From NCBI GenBank assembly GCA_900539325.1, contig UQCC01000006.1, positions 62,001 to 126,000 on the forward strand: 64,000 nt of DNA. The letters run 5' to 3'. The notes beneath the pieces are model-generated. The model saw only the letters and a program-made list of their open reading frames with translations, ran no database searches and had not been told where the DNA came from. This DNA comes from an uncultured Eubacterium sp. GTDB taxonomy: Bacteria; Bacillota; Clostridia; Oscillospirales; Acutalibacteraceae. Shown in pieces: positions 57,783 through 64,000 of this stretch; positions within the stretch are counted from its first letter, which is position 1; every line of letters starts with the position of its first letter. The translations under genes and the position numbers were made by a program.

Positions 57783-57811
57783 ATTATACTATTTATATTG
57801 TTTTTAGTCAA
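57783..57811 (-). promoter_or_regulatory. Promoter of glyS
   Basis: On the minus strand, TTGACT (57811-57806) and TATAAT (57788-57783) are 17 bp apart. The -35 overlaps the end of the upstream flavoprotein gene. Confidence 0.7.
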
Positions 57812-59415
57812 CTTATTTTGTAATGCTCGTCTTTGAGCACCGCCTCGGCACATTTGATTCCGTCAACAGCGGCAGAAACAATGCCTCCTGCATATCCTGC
57901 GCCTTCTCCGCAAGGATAAACGCCCTGAATGTTGCATTCCAAAAATTCGTCACGCAAAATGCGGACACTGCTGGAACTTCTTGTTTCGGGTGCCGTGAGC
58001 ACTGCATCATAAAGATTGAAGCCGTGGAGCTTGTTGTCCATTTGCACTATTGCGTCTTTCATTGTTGCCGAAACCTTTTGCGGCAAACATTCTTCAATGT
58101 TTGTGAGCGTAACTCCCGTAGGGCAAGTAGGCTGAACATCACCGAGCTGTGTGCTTTCTTTGCCTGCAAGGAAGTCGCCGACAAGCTGTGCCGGTGCTCT
58201 GTAATCTCCGCCGGCAAGTTCAAATGCCTTGTGCTCAATTTCTCTTTGATAATATATTCCTGCAAGCGGATGGTCGGATGGAAAATCCTTTGGCTCGATT
58301 CCAACCAAAAGTGCGGAGTTTGCGTTTTCTCCGTCACGGGCAAGAGAACTCATACCGTTCACGATAACGCCCTCTTTTTCGCTTGCTGCGGCAACAACAG
58401 TACCGCCCGGGCACATACAAAATGTGTATGCACCACGCTCGTGAAGTCCGTGGCAGGCAAGTTTGTAATCGGCAGCACCCAATTTCGGATGTCCTGCAAA
58501 TTTGCCGTATTGTGCCTTGTTGATGAGACTTTGCGGATGCTCGATTCTTGCACCCACTGAAAACGGCTTTTGTATAATCTCAACTCCGAGGTTGTACAGC
58601 ATTTCAACCGTATCTCTCGCACTGTGACCGATTGCCATAATTACGCTGTCGGTCTCGATGTCAAAGCGTTCTCCGTGGCAGATATATGACACACCCTGAA
58701 CCGCTCCGTTTGCCGTGTGGAGTTTGTCAAGTCTGCATTCAAGCTTAACTTCTCCGCCGAGTTGTTCAATCCTCTTGCGGATGTTTTTTACAACTATCGC
58801 AAGTCTGTCTGTGCCGATGTGCGGCTTTGAAGAATACAGAATTTCTTCGGGTGCACCTGCTTCGTAAAGTTCTTCAAGCACCTTGCGGATGAACGGACTT
58901 TTAATTCCCGTTGTGAGCTTGCCGTCCGAAAATGTACCGGCTCCGCCCTCGCCGAACTGAACATTGCTTTCTTCATCAAGTTTGCGTTTTGTCCAAAATT
59001 CGTTTACATCACGCTGTCTTGCATCGATGTCCTTGCCTCGCTCAAGTATAATCGGCTGTGCACCTGCCTGTGCAAGTATAAGCCCTGCCAACATTCCTGC
59101 CGGACCAAAGCCGACAACGATCGGGCGAAATTGTGAACTTCTGTTGTTTGCAGGCAAATCATATTTGTACGGCTTAACCGTCATAACCTTGTTTGATTTG
59201 CACTTTGCAACTATTTGCTCCTCGTCAAGCGATATTGTCACATCCACGCTGTATGTGAAATGCACATCGTCCTTGCGTCTTGCGTCAACGCTCTTTTTGA
59301 ATATCGTCAGATTTGTGATGTATTTTTCGTTTATTTTTAAAACTTTTGCCGCCTTTGATTTGAGGAGAGCCTCGTCATCGTCAAGCGACAGCTTAATTTC
59401 GTTAATTCTAATCAT
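57808..59415 (-). CDS. FAD-dependent oxidoreductase of the COG2509 type
   Basis: The protein has 535 residues. A small N-terminal domain (IRINEIKLSLDDDEALLKSKAAKVL) precedes the FAD-binding Rossmann motif VVGFGPAGMLAGLILAQAG near residue 101. Further hallmarks are FGEGGAGTFSDGKLTTGIK and the C-terminal GVYPCGEGAGYAGGIVSAAVDG. The family is widespread in anaerobes; the reaction is unknown. It starts 4 bp inside the end of the upstream flavoprotein gene (59412-60536), so two FAD enzymes are likely co-translated. Confidence 0.9.
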   Translation of the reverse strand: MIRINEIKLSLDDDEALLKSKAAKVLKINEKYITNLTIFKKSVDARRKDDVHFTYSVDVTISLDEEQIVAKCKSNKVMTVKPYKYDLPANNRSSQFRPIVVGFGPAGMLAGLILAQAGAQPIILERGKDIDARQRDVNEFWTKRKLDEESNVQFGEGGAGTFSDGKLTTGIKSPFIRKVLEELYEAGAPEEILYSSKPHIGTDRLAIVVKNIRKRIEQLGGEVKLECRLDKLHTANGAVQGVSYICHGERFDIETDSVIMAIGHSARDTVEMLYNLGVEIIQKPFSVGARIEHPQSLINKAQYGKFAGHPKLGAADYKLACHGLHERGAYTFCMCPGGTVVAAASEKEGVIVNGMSSLARDGENANSALLVGIEPKDFPSDHPLAGIYYQREIEHKAFELAGGDYRAPAQLVGDFLAGKESTQLGDVQPTCPTGVTLTNIEECLPQKVSATMKDAIVQMDNKLHGFNLYDAVLTAPETRSSSSVRILRDEFLECNIQGVYPCGEGAGYAGGIVSAAVDGIKCAEAVLKDEHYKIS

Positions 59416-60536
59416 ATTTCTTTTCGTTTCAGTTTGGTTGTTATGTCGGTTGCGGCGTTGATACCGCTGTATATTGCATATGTGAGGTTAAAGCCGCCGC
59501 ATTCAAATTGATTATCGGTGAGTTCACCCACTATGTAAAGAAATGGTATAATCTTTGATTCGTTGCAGTCGGTTAATTCGCTGTTAGGTACGCCGCCCTT
59601 TGTGATTTGAGCAAAGTCATATCCCTTTGTTCCGGTAATTATTATGCGTTGATTTTTTACGCATCTTGCCATTCTGTCCGCTTCGCCGTTTGCTTGCTTT
59701 TCAAGTATCGAGCACAGCTTTTGCGGAAGTATTCCGGCAAACGAGCCGAAATTTTCAAGATGTTGCTTCAAGTCTTCTTCGCTCATTTCGGGAACAAAGT
59801 CGATGATTGCAACGGTTTTATCCTGCCCCGATTGAAGTCTTTTGTCATTGATGAAAGTTGAAAGATTCATCACAACGATGCCCGAAAGACCGTAGTCCGT
59901 AAACAAAAGTTCACCGTATTCCTCGCCGATAATCTCGCCGTTTGTTTCTATTTTTACAAGGCATTTTGTCCTTGTGCCTTTGAGCGAACGGCAATTTTTG
60001 TTTGATGATTTGAGCTGAACAAGGGCAGGGGAAAGTTCGGTAATTGTGTGACCGAGCGATTTTGCAATTTCATATCCGCTGCCGTCCGAGCCGAGTGCCT
60101 TTTGAGCTTTGCCGCCGGTGGCAAGGATAAGCGTTGCACTTTCAAACACGCCTTTGCTTGTGTAAACAAAAAAGTTGTCGCCAAAGTGCTCAACCCGTTT
60201 TATTTCACAGTCGGTTACGATATTTATGCCAAGGCGTTCACATTGTCTTTTGAGCACATCGACAACCGTTGCCGCCTGCAATGAATAAGGATACATTCTG
60301 CCGCATTCATCTTCACGCAATACAAGACCGAGCGATGAAAGAAAGTCAAACACTTCGCCGCAGTGCTCGGCGTTTTTGTTTGCAATGTTGCATCTGCCGT
60401 TGCCCGTTGCGTGAATTTTTTTGAGTATATCGTCAAGATGTTCCAATACGGTTACATCAAAATTAGGATTGTTTTGTTTTATTTTGATTGCCGCCGCAAT
60501 GCCCGAAGCACCGCCGCCGATTATAACCGCCTTCAT
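59412..60536 (-). CDS. HI0933/BaiN-type flavoprotein
   Basis: The protein has 374 residues. The N-terminal FAD motif is VIIGGGASGIAAAIKIKQ; ATGNGRCNIANKNAE is the HI0933-family hallmark, and the C-terminal FECGGFNLTYAIYSGINA binds the flavin again. Family members include the bile-acid reductase BaiN, but most have no known substrate. The ATG follows GAGGGAATAGCT; the upstream in-frame ATG is ignored. A minus-strand TTGAAA/TATAAT promoter (16-bp spacing) lies within 60 bp upstream. The next gene overlaps its stop. Confidence 0.9.
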   Translation of the reverse strand: MKAVIIGGGASGIAAAIKIKQNNPNFDVTVLEHLDDILKKIHATGNGRCNIANKNAEHCGEVFDFLSSLGLVLREDECGRMYPYSLQAATVVDVLKRQCERLGINIVTDCEIKRVEHFGDNFFVYTSKGVFESATLILATGGKAQKALGSDGSGYEIAKSLGHTITELSPALVQLKSSNKNCRSLKGTRTKCLVKIETNGEIIGEEYGELLFTDYGLSGIVVMNLSTFINDKRLQSGQDKTVAIIDFVPEMSEEDLKQHLENFGSFAGILPQKLCSILEKQANGEADRMARCVKNQRIIITGTKGYDFAQITKGGVPNSELTDCNESKIIPFLYIVGELTDNQFECGGFNLTYAIYSGINAATDITTKLKRKEI

Positions 60537-60674
60537 AGCTATTCCCTCATATATAACTGTAATTAATGTATATATATTATAATACATTATAAATTTTTTT
60601 CAACTAATATTTTCGCTCTGCCGCTTCCTTTTGCACGGAATATATGATTTGTCACGATTATCGGCAGAAAAGGG

Positions 60675-60703
60675 TTGACTTTTGTTGACATCTGTGGTAT
60701 AGT
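60675..60703 (+). promoter_or_regulatory. Promoter of rpmG-secE-nusG
   Basis: TTGACT (60675-60680) and TATAGT (60698-60703) are 17 bp apart, just before the structured leader. Confidence 0.7.
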
Positions 60704-60710
60704 CTTTGTA

Positions 60711-60786
60711 CCTCGTAGAAAAGGGCTTTTATTTTTGTGCCCTGATTTTACAAATCCGTAAGCGTTGCGGATTTGACGGCACGAGG
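60711..60786 (+). promoter_or_regulatory. Structured leader RNA of rpmG-secE-nusG
   Basis: CCTCGT (60711-60716) pairs with ACGAGG (60781-60786), closing a region with two inner hairpins: GGGC...GCCC (around TTTTATTTTTGT) and AAATCCG...CGGATTT (around TAAGCGTTG). This three-way junction sits between promoter and rpmG. I do not match it to a described ribosomal leader class by eye. A feedback role for L33 or a downstream protein is inferred. Confidence 0.6.
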
Positions 60787-60821
60787 GAGATTGTTATCGA
60801 AATTTAATAGGAGGTGCCGAA

Positions 60822-60971
60822 ATGAGAGTTAAGATTACATTAGCTTGCACTGAATGCAAACAACGCAATTACAACACAATGAAAAACAAGAAAAACACAC
60901 CTGACAGACTTGAAATGAACAAGTATTGTCGTTTCTGTAAGAAGCATACACTTCACAGAGAAACAAAGTAA
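60822..60971 (+). CDS. rpmG: 50S ribosomal protein L33
   Basis: The protein has 49 residues (MRVKITLACTECKQRNY... CRFCKKHTLHRETK). The zinc-binding pairs CTEC and CRFC are present, so this is the zinc-type (C+) L33. The ATG follows GGAGGTGCCGA. It is too short to be found by length filters. It is first in rpmG-secE-nusG, the common order in Firmicutes, with a leader RNA in front. Confidence 0.96.
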   Translation: MRVKITLACTECKQRNYNTMKNKKNTPDRLEMNKYCRFCKKHTLHRETK

Positions 60972-60984
60972 CGGAGGAATAACG

Positions 60985-61341
60985 ATGGCTGAAGATAAAA
61001 AGGCTAAGAAGACAGACGCTAAAAAGTCAAAGAACGACAAGCAGAAGTCTAAGAAAAATCCGTTCAAGTCAATCGCAAGTTTCTTTAAGAGTGTAAACAG
61101 TGAAGGTAAAAAGGTTTCATGGCCTAAGGCACAGGAAGTGTTAAAGAACACCCTTGTTGTTATCGTAGTAATCGCTATCGTAAGTGCGGTAATTTATGTT
61201 ATCGACCTTGGTCTTACAAGCGGTATGAAAGGCATTAAGCAGTTGGCACAGACAACTACAAGCCAAACAGAGAAAACAACAGCCAAAACAACAGCCGAGG
61301 CTCTTACCGAAGCTACAACAGAAGCCACCACTGCCGAATAA
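60985..61341 (+). CDS. secE: Preprotein translocase subunit SecE, with tail
   Basis: The protein has 118 residues. A Lys/Asp-rich N-terminus precedes the SecE core (IASFFKSVNSEGKKVSWPKAQEVLKNTLVVIVVIAIVSAVIYVIDLGLTS), with one membrane helix. It stabilises SecY in the translocon. The last 40 residues are a Thr/Ala/Glu-rich tail (KTTAEALTEATTEATTAE), absent from most SecE proteins of about 60-80 residues. It probably extends outside the membrane as a disordered tail. GGAGGAATAACG precedes the ATG. Confidence 0.93.
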   Translation: MAEDKKAKKTDAKKSKNDKQKSKKNPFKSIASFFKSVNSEGKKVSWPKAQEVLKNTLVVIVVIAIVSAVIYVIDLGLTSGMKGIKQLAQTTTSQTEKTTAKTTAEALTEATTEATTAE

Positions 61342-61356
61342 TTAAGGAGGCACACG

Positions 61357-61881
61357 ATGGAAGAAGCAAAATGGTATGTTGCTCACACATTTTCAGGTTA
61401 TGAAAACAAGGTGGCAACCGACCTTAAAAATAAGGTCGAAAACCTTAATCTTACTGATATGATTCAGGACATTGTCATTCCTACCGAAACCGTTGTTGAA
61501 GTAAAGGACGACGGCACAAAGAAGGAAATCGAAAGAAAGATTTTTCCTTCATACATTATGGTAAAGATGATAATGACAGACGACACTTGGTACATTGTCC
61601 GCAACACAAGAGGCTGTGCAGGTTTTGTAGGACCTGAAGGTAAGCCTGTTGCTCTTACCGAAGAAGAGGTTAGAAACCTCGGCGTAGAAAAGGTAAGCGT
61701 AGAGGTTCAGTACGAAGTTGGCGATATGGTAACCGTTATTGACGGTCCTCTTGAGGGCTTCACCGGTACTGTTGAATCGATAGACACAGCCAATAACAGC
61801 GTACAAGCAATTGTATCTATGTTCGGTCGTGAAACTTCAGTTGATTTTGAACTTGACCAACTCGAAAAGGTCAAAGATTGA
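61357..61881 (+). CDS. nusG: Transcription elongation/antitermination factor NusG
   Basis: This 174-residue protein begins EEAKWYVAHTFSGYENKVATDL, the NGN domain. A KOW motif follows near the C-terminus (GDMVTVIDGPLEGFTGTVESID). NusG binds RNA polymerase and links it to ribosomes and Rho. It lies between secE and rplK, the standard order. AAGGAGG is its ribosome site. Confidence 0.97.
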   Translation: MEEAKWYVAHTFSGYENKVATDLKNKVENLNLTDMIQDIVIPTETVVEVKDDGTKKEIERKIFPSYIMVKMIMTDDTWYIVRNTRGCAGFVGPEGKPVALTEEEVRNLGVEKVSVEVQYEVGDMVTVIDGPLEGFTGTVESIDTANNSVQAIVSMFGRETSVDFELDQLEKVKD

Positions 61882-62000
61882 TTTTAGTAATCGGCAGCTT
61901 TGTGCTGCATTTACCGTAGGGCGTTATTTATAGCGTCTTATGAGTGGGAGGAGATATAGCTTCTCCGCCAATAACCACATTTTTTAGGAGGAAAATAATT
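61882..62000 (+). promoter_or_regulatory. Intergenic leader of rplK, with hairpins
   Basis: The 119 bp contain GTGG..GGAG....CTCC..CCAC-like pairing (61944-61977) and a GGCGTTATTTATAGCGTC stretch. It might be an L11 leader or processing region. No clear promoter is seen, so rplK may be read from the rpmG promoter. Confidence 0.35.
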
Positions 62001-62426
62001 ATGGCTCAAAAGGTAGTAGGTTTAATTAAACTTCAAATTCCTGCCGGTAAAGCAACTCCGGCACCACCTGTAGGTCCGGCTCTCGGTCAGCACGGTGTAA
62101 ACATTGTTGCTTTTACAAAAGACTTTAACGAAAGAACAAAGAATGACGCAGGTCTTATCATTCCTGTAGTAATTACTGTATATGAAGACCGTACATTCAC
62201 ATTCATCACAAAGACTCCGCCTGCAGCAGTTCTTATTAAGAAGGCATGCGGTATTGACAAGGCATCAGGCGTACCTAACAAGACAAAGGTTGCAACAATC
62301 TCTAAGGCTGATGTTCAAAAGATTGCAGAACAGAAGATGCCTGACCTTAACGCAGCATCACTTGAAGCTGCTATGTCAATGATCGCAGGTACAGCTCGCA
62401 GCATGGGTATTGTAGTAGAAGACTGA
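62001..62426 (+). CDS. rplK: 50S ribosomal protein L11
   Basis: This 141-residue protein begins MAQKVVGLIKLQIPAGKATPAPPVGPALGQHGVNI, the highly conserved L11 start; it ends MSMIAGTARSMGIVV. It forms the GTPase-associated centre with 23S rRNA and is methylated by PrmA in many bacteria. The ATG follows TAGGAGGAAAATAATT; the upstream in-frame ATG at 61944 is ignored. It is followed by rplA 49 bp later. Confidence 0.98.
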   Translation: MAQKVVGLIKLQIPAGKATPAPPVGPALGQHGVNIVAFTKDFNERTKNDAGLIIPVVITVYEDRTFTFITKTPPAAVLIKKACGIDKASGVPNKTKVATISKADVQKIAEQKMPDLNAASLEAAMSMIAGTARSMGIVVED

Positions 62427-62475
62427 TTCCCAATGTGGGAGGAAAAATCCGATTAACCACTGGAGGTAATTTTTA

Positions 62476-63183
62476 ATGAAACACGGAAAGAAATATACAG
62501 ACGGCGCAAAATTGATTGACCGCGCTAATTTATACACATCAAAAGAAGCTTTGGACCTCGTTGAAAAGACAGCTAAGGCTAAGTTTGATGAAACAGTAGA
62601 AGTACATGTTCGTTTGGGCGTTGACTCTCGTCATGCTGACCAGCAGGTTCGTGGCGCAGTTGTTTTGCCAAACGGTACAGGTAAGGATGTTAAGGTAGCA
62701 GTATTCGCTAAGGGCGACCTTGCAAAGGCAGCTCAGGATGCAGGTGCCGATATCGTAGGTGATATGGACTTGATGCAAAAGATTCAAGGCGGCTGGATGG
62801 AATTCGATGTATGTATCGCATCTCCTGATATGATGGGCGTCGTTGGTCGTTTGGGTAAGGTTCTCGGTCCTCGCGGCTTGATGCCTTCACCAAAAGCAGG
62901 TACAGTTACTATGGATGTAGCAAAGGCTGTACAGGAAGCTAAGGCAGGTAAGATTGAATATCGTCTTGACAAGTCAAACATCATCCACTGCCCAATCGGC
63001 AAGGTATCATTCGGTACAGACAAGCTCCTTGAAAACTTCAATGCTCTCCTTGACGCTATCATCAAGGCTAAGCCTGAAGCAGCAAAGGGTCAGTACATTA
63101 AGTCTTGCGCAGTAGCTTCAACAATGGGCCCTGGCGTAAGAATCAACCCATCAAAGGTTGGTACTGTTTCTGTAGCAGAATAA
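62476..63183 (+). CDS. rplA: 50S ribosomal protein L1
   Basis: This 235-residue protein has L1 features: KFDETVEVHVRLGVDSRHADQQVRGAVVLPNGTGK and VGRLGKVLGPRGLMPSPKAGTV. It forms the L1 stalk that moves deacylated tRNA out of the E site and represses its own operon in E. coli. GGAGGTAATTTTTA precedes the ATG. Codon use is strongly biased. Confidence 0.98.
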   Translation: MKHGKKYTDGAKLIDRANLYTSKEALDLVEKTAKAKFDETVEVHVRLGVDSRHADQQVRGAVVLPNGTGKDVKVAVFAKGDLAKAAQDAGADIVGDMDLMQKIQGGWMEFDVCIASPDMMGVVGRLGKVLGPRGLMPSPKAGTVTMDVAKAVQEAKAGKIEYRLDKSNIIHCPIGKVSFGTDKLLENFNALLDAIIKAKPEAAKGQYIKSCAVASTMGPGVRINPSKVGTVSVAE

Positions 63184-63193
63184 TAAAAAGGTG

Positions 63194-63222
63194 TTGACAA
63201 GAGTGTTCTCTTGTGATACAAT
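63194..63222 (+). promoter_or_regulatory. Promoter of rplJ
   Basis: TTGACA (63194-63199) and TACAAT (63217-63222) are 17 bp apart. Confidence 0.75.
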
Positions 63223-63231
63223 ATACAAGCT

Positions 63232-63360
63232 GTTCAACCAAAGACAGTAGGTGTCCCTGTGACATAAGCTTTGTCGCCTACCGAGGAATGAGCATTATGT
63301 AGCACTTTGTGCAAAATTATGTAATGTTGTGCATCCTCGATTTGGGGATGCACTTTTATA
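63232..63360 (+). promoter_or_regulatory. L10 leader with attenuator
   Basis: The leader contains AGTAGGTG ... CGCCTACCGAGG (about 63246-63286), the form of the L10/L12-binding leader, then GTGCATCC (63329-63336) and GGATGCAC (63346-63353) with TTTTATATTT, an intrinsic terminator. Binding of L10-L12 would favour termination and so limit rplJL expression. Confidence 0.82.
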
Positions 63361-63421
63361 TTTGTTGGATAGCTCCAAAAGTCCGTTTTATGCGGCAAAA
63401 TAATTATGGAGGTAAACTAAA

Positions 63422-63997
63422 ATGCCAAGTACAGTAGTTCTTGAAAAGAAAAAGCAACAAGTTGCCGATCTTGCAGAACGCATCAAGGGTTCATGCGCAG
63501 GTGTAGTTGTTGACTACAAGGGTATTAATGTTGAAGACGACACAAAGCTCAGAAAAGAGCTTCGTGAAGCAGGCGTTACTTACACAGTAGTTAAGAATTC
63601 TATCCTTAAGCGCGCAGCTGAAGAAGTTGGACTTGAGATTGCGGATTCTGTTGTAGAAGGTACAACAGCAGTTGCAACATCAGTTGACGATTATGTAGTA
63701 GCAGCTCGTATTCTCAACAAGTACGCAGAAGAAAATGAAAACTTCAACATCAAGACAGGTTATCTCGACGGCGCAATCATCGCTAACGAAGAAGTTGTAG
63801 CACTTGCTAAGCTTCCTTCAAGAGAAACTCTTCTTGCAACTATCGCAAGTGTAGTAGTAGAACCTATCGCTTGTATCGCTCGTGCAGTTAATGCTCTTGA
63901 AGAAAAGGGCGGCGCATCAGCAGTTGAAGCAGCTCCTGAGGAGGCTCCTGCAGAGGAAGCACCGGCAGAAGCACCGGCTGAAACACCGGCAGAATAA
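63422..63997 (+). CDS. rplJ: 50S ribosomal protein L10 with Ala/Glu/Pro-rich tail
   Basis: The protein has 191 residues. The L10 core is standard (SCAGVVVDYKGINVEDDTKLRKELREAGVTYTVVKNSILKRAAEE, LLATIASVVVEPIACIARAVNALEEKGG). After the L12-binding helix the C-terminus carries an extra tail of about 25 residues (APEEAPAEEAPAEAPAETPA). The usual length is about 165-175. L10 holds the L7/L12 dimers of the ribosomal stalk. The stop is 3 bp from the window end, and rplL should follow. GGAGGTAAACTAA precedes the ATG. Confidence 0.96.
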   Translation: MPSTVVLEKKKQQVADLAERIKGSCAGVVVDYKGINVEDDTKLRKELREAGVTYTVVKNSILKRAAEEVGLEIADSVVEGTTAVATSVDDYVVAARILNKYAEENENFNIKTGYLDGAIIANEEVVALAKLPSRETLLATIASVVVEPIACIARAVNALEEKGGASAVEAAPEEAPAEEAPAEAPAETPAE

Positions 63998-64000
63998 TTA

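Overview
The window looks like a chromosomal segment of a low-GC anaerobic Firmicute, most likely from the Oscillospiraceae/Ruminococcaceae. The evidence is bacillus-like AGGAGG ribosome binding sites, TTGACA/TATAAT promoters, pyruvate formate-lyase with its activase, a Prp-cleavable L27, a perfect CIRCE element before hrcA, class II galT, and a queT gene behind a leader that looks like preQ1-III, a riboswitch known mainly from this family. No genus can be named from sequence alone.

Layout. 1-11.5 kb holds housekeeping and accessory genes: an AAA_14/DUF4143 ATPase cut by the left edge, queT, YitT, a NifX-like protein, a DUF438/PAS protein, patatin, a nitroreductase, a GDPD, then a DnaD/DnaC-like replication pair. 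11.75-21.76 kb is a compact cassette of phage structural genes in PBSX-like order. It runs from terminase through capsid to baseplate and fibre, but has no genes for tail sheath, tail tube, chaperone or tape measure, and no integrase or repressor. 21.9-34.7 kb is metabolism: a membrane M28 peptidase; the galT, PHP phosphatase and alpha-galactosidase operon; DUF134, pflB, a YbaK-like deacylase and pflA; and a GH13 glucosidase. 34.8-39.6 kb is the hrcA-grpE-dnaK-dnaJ operon. 40.4-41.6 kb is an orphan phage lysis cassette (TM/coiled-coil protein, holin, CHAP endolysin). 41.6-44.2 kb holds pqqD-like, a DAK/YloV fragment, metY and coaX. 44.3-50.4 kb holds tRNA-Val, rplU-prp-rpmA, tRNA-Arg, obgE-mrnC, a two-component system and rpsO. 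50.6-60.5 kb holds pnp, a large membrane protein, an XRE regulator, glyS and two flavoproteins. 60.8-64 kb is rpmG-secE-nusG-rplK-rplA and rplJ.

Points of most interest. (1) The phage structural cassette is intact in reading frame but tail-less. Its probable lysis genes lie about 18.6 kb away, behind host genes, which suggests a domesticated or deleted PBSX-like particle. (2) The protease gene of that cassette has an in-frame internal start with its own Shine-Dalgarno sequence, which would make a separate scaffold. (3) Two copies of a 230-300 bp multi-hairpin element with terminal inverted repeats lie just before two different membrane-anchored XRE regulators. Their central 15-bp stem differs in sequence but keeps pairing through compensatory changes. 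(4) Several structured leaders precede ribosomal and RNA-decay genes (rpmG, rpsO, pnp, rplJ), some of which I cannot assign to a named family.

All assignments come from reading the translated sequences and recalling family features. No database search was run.
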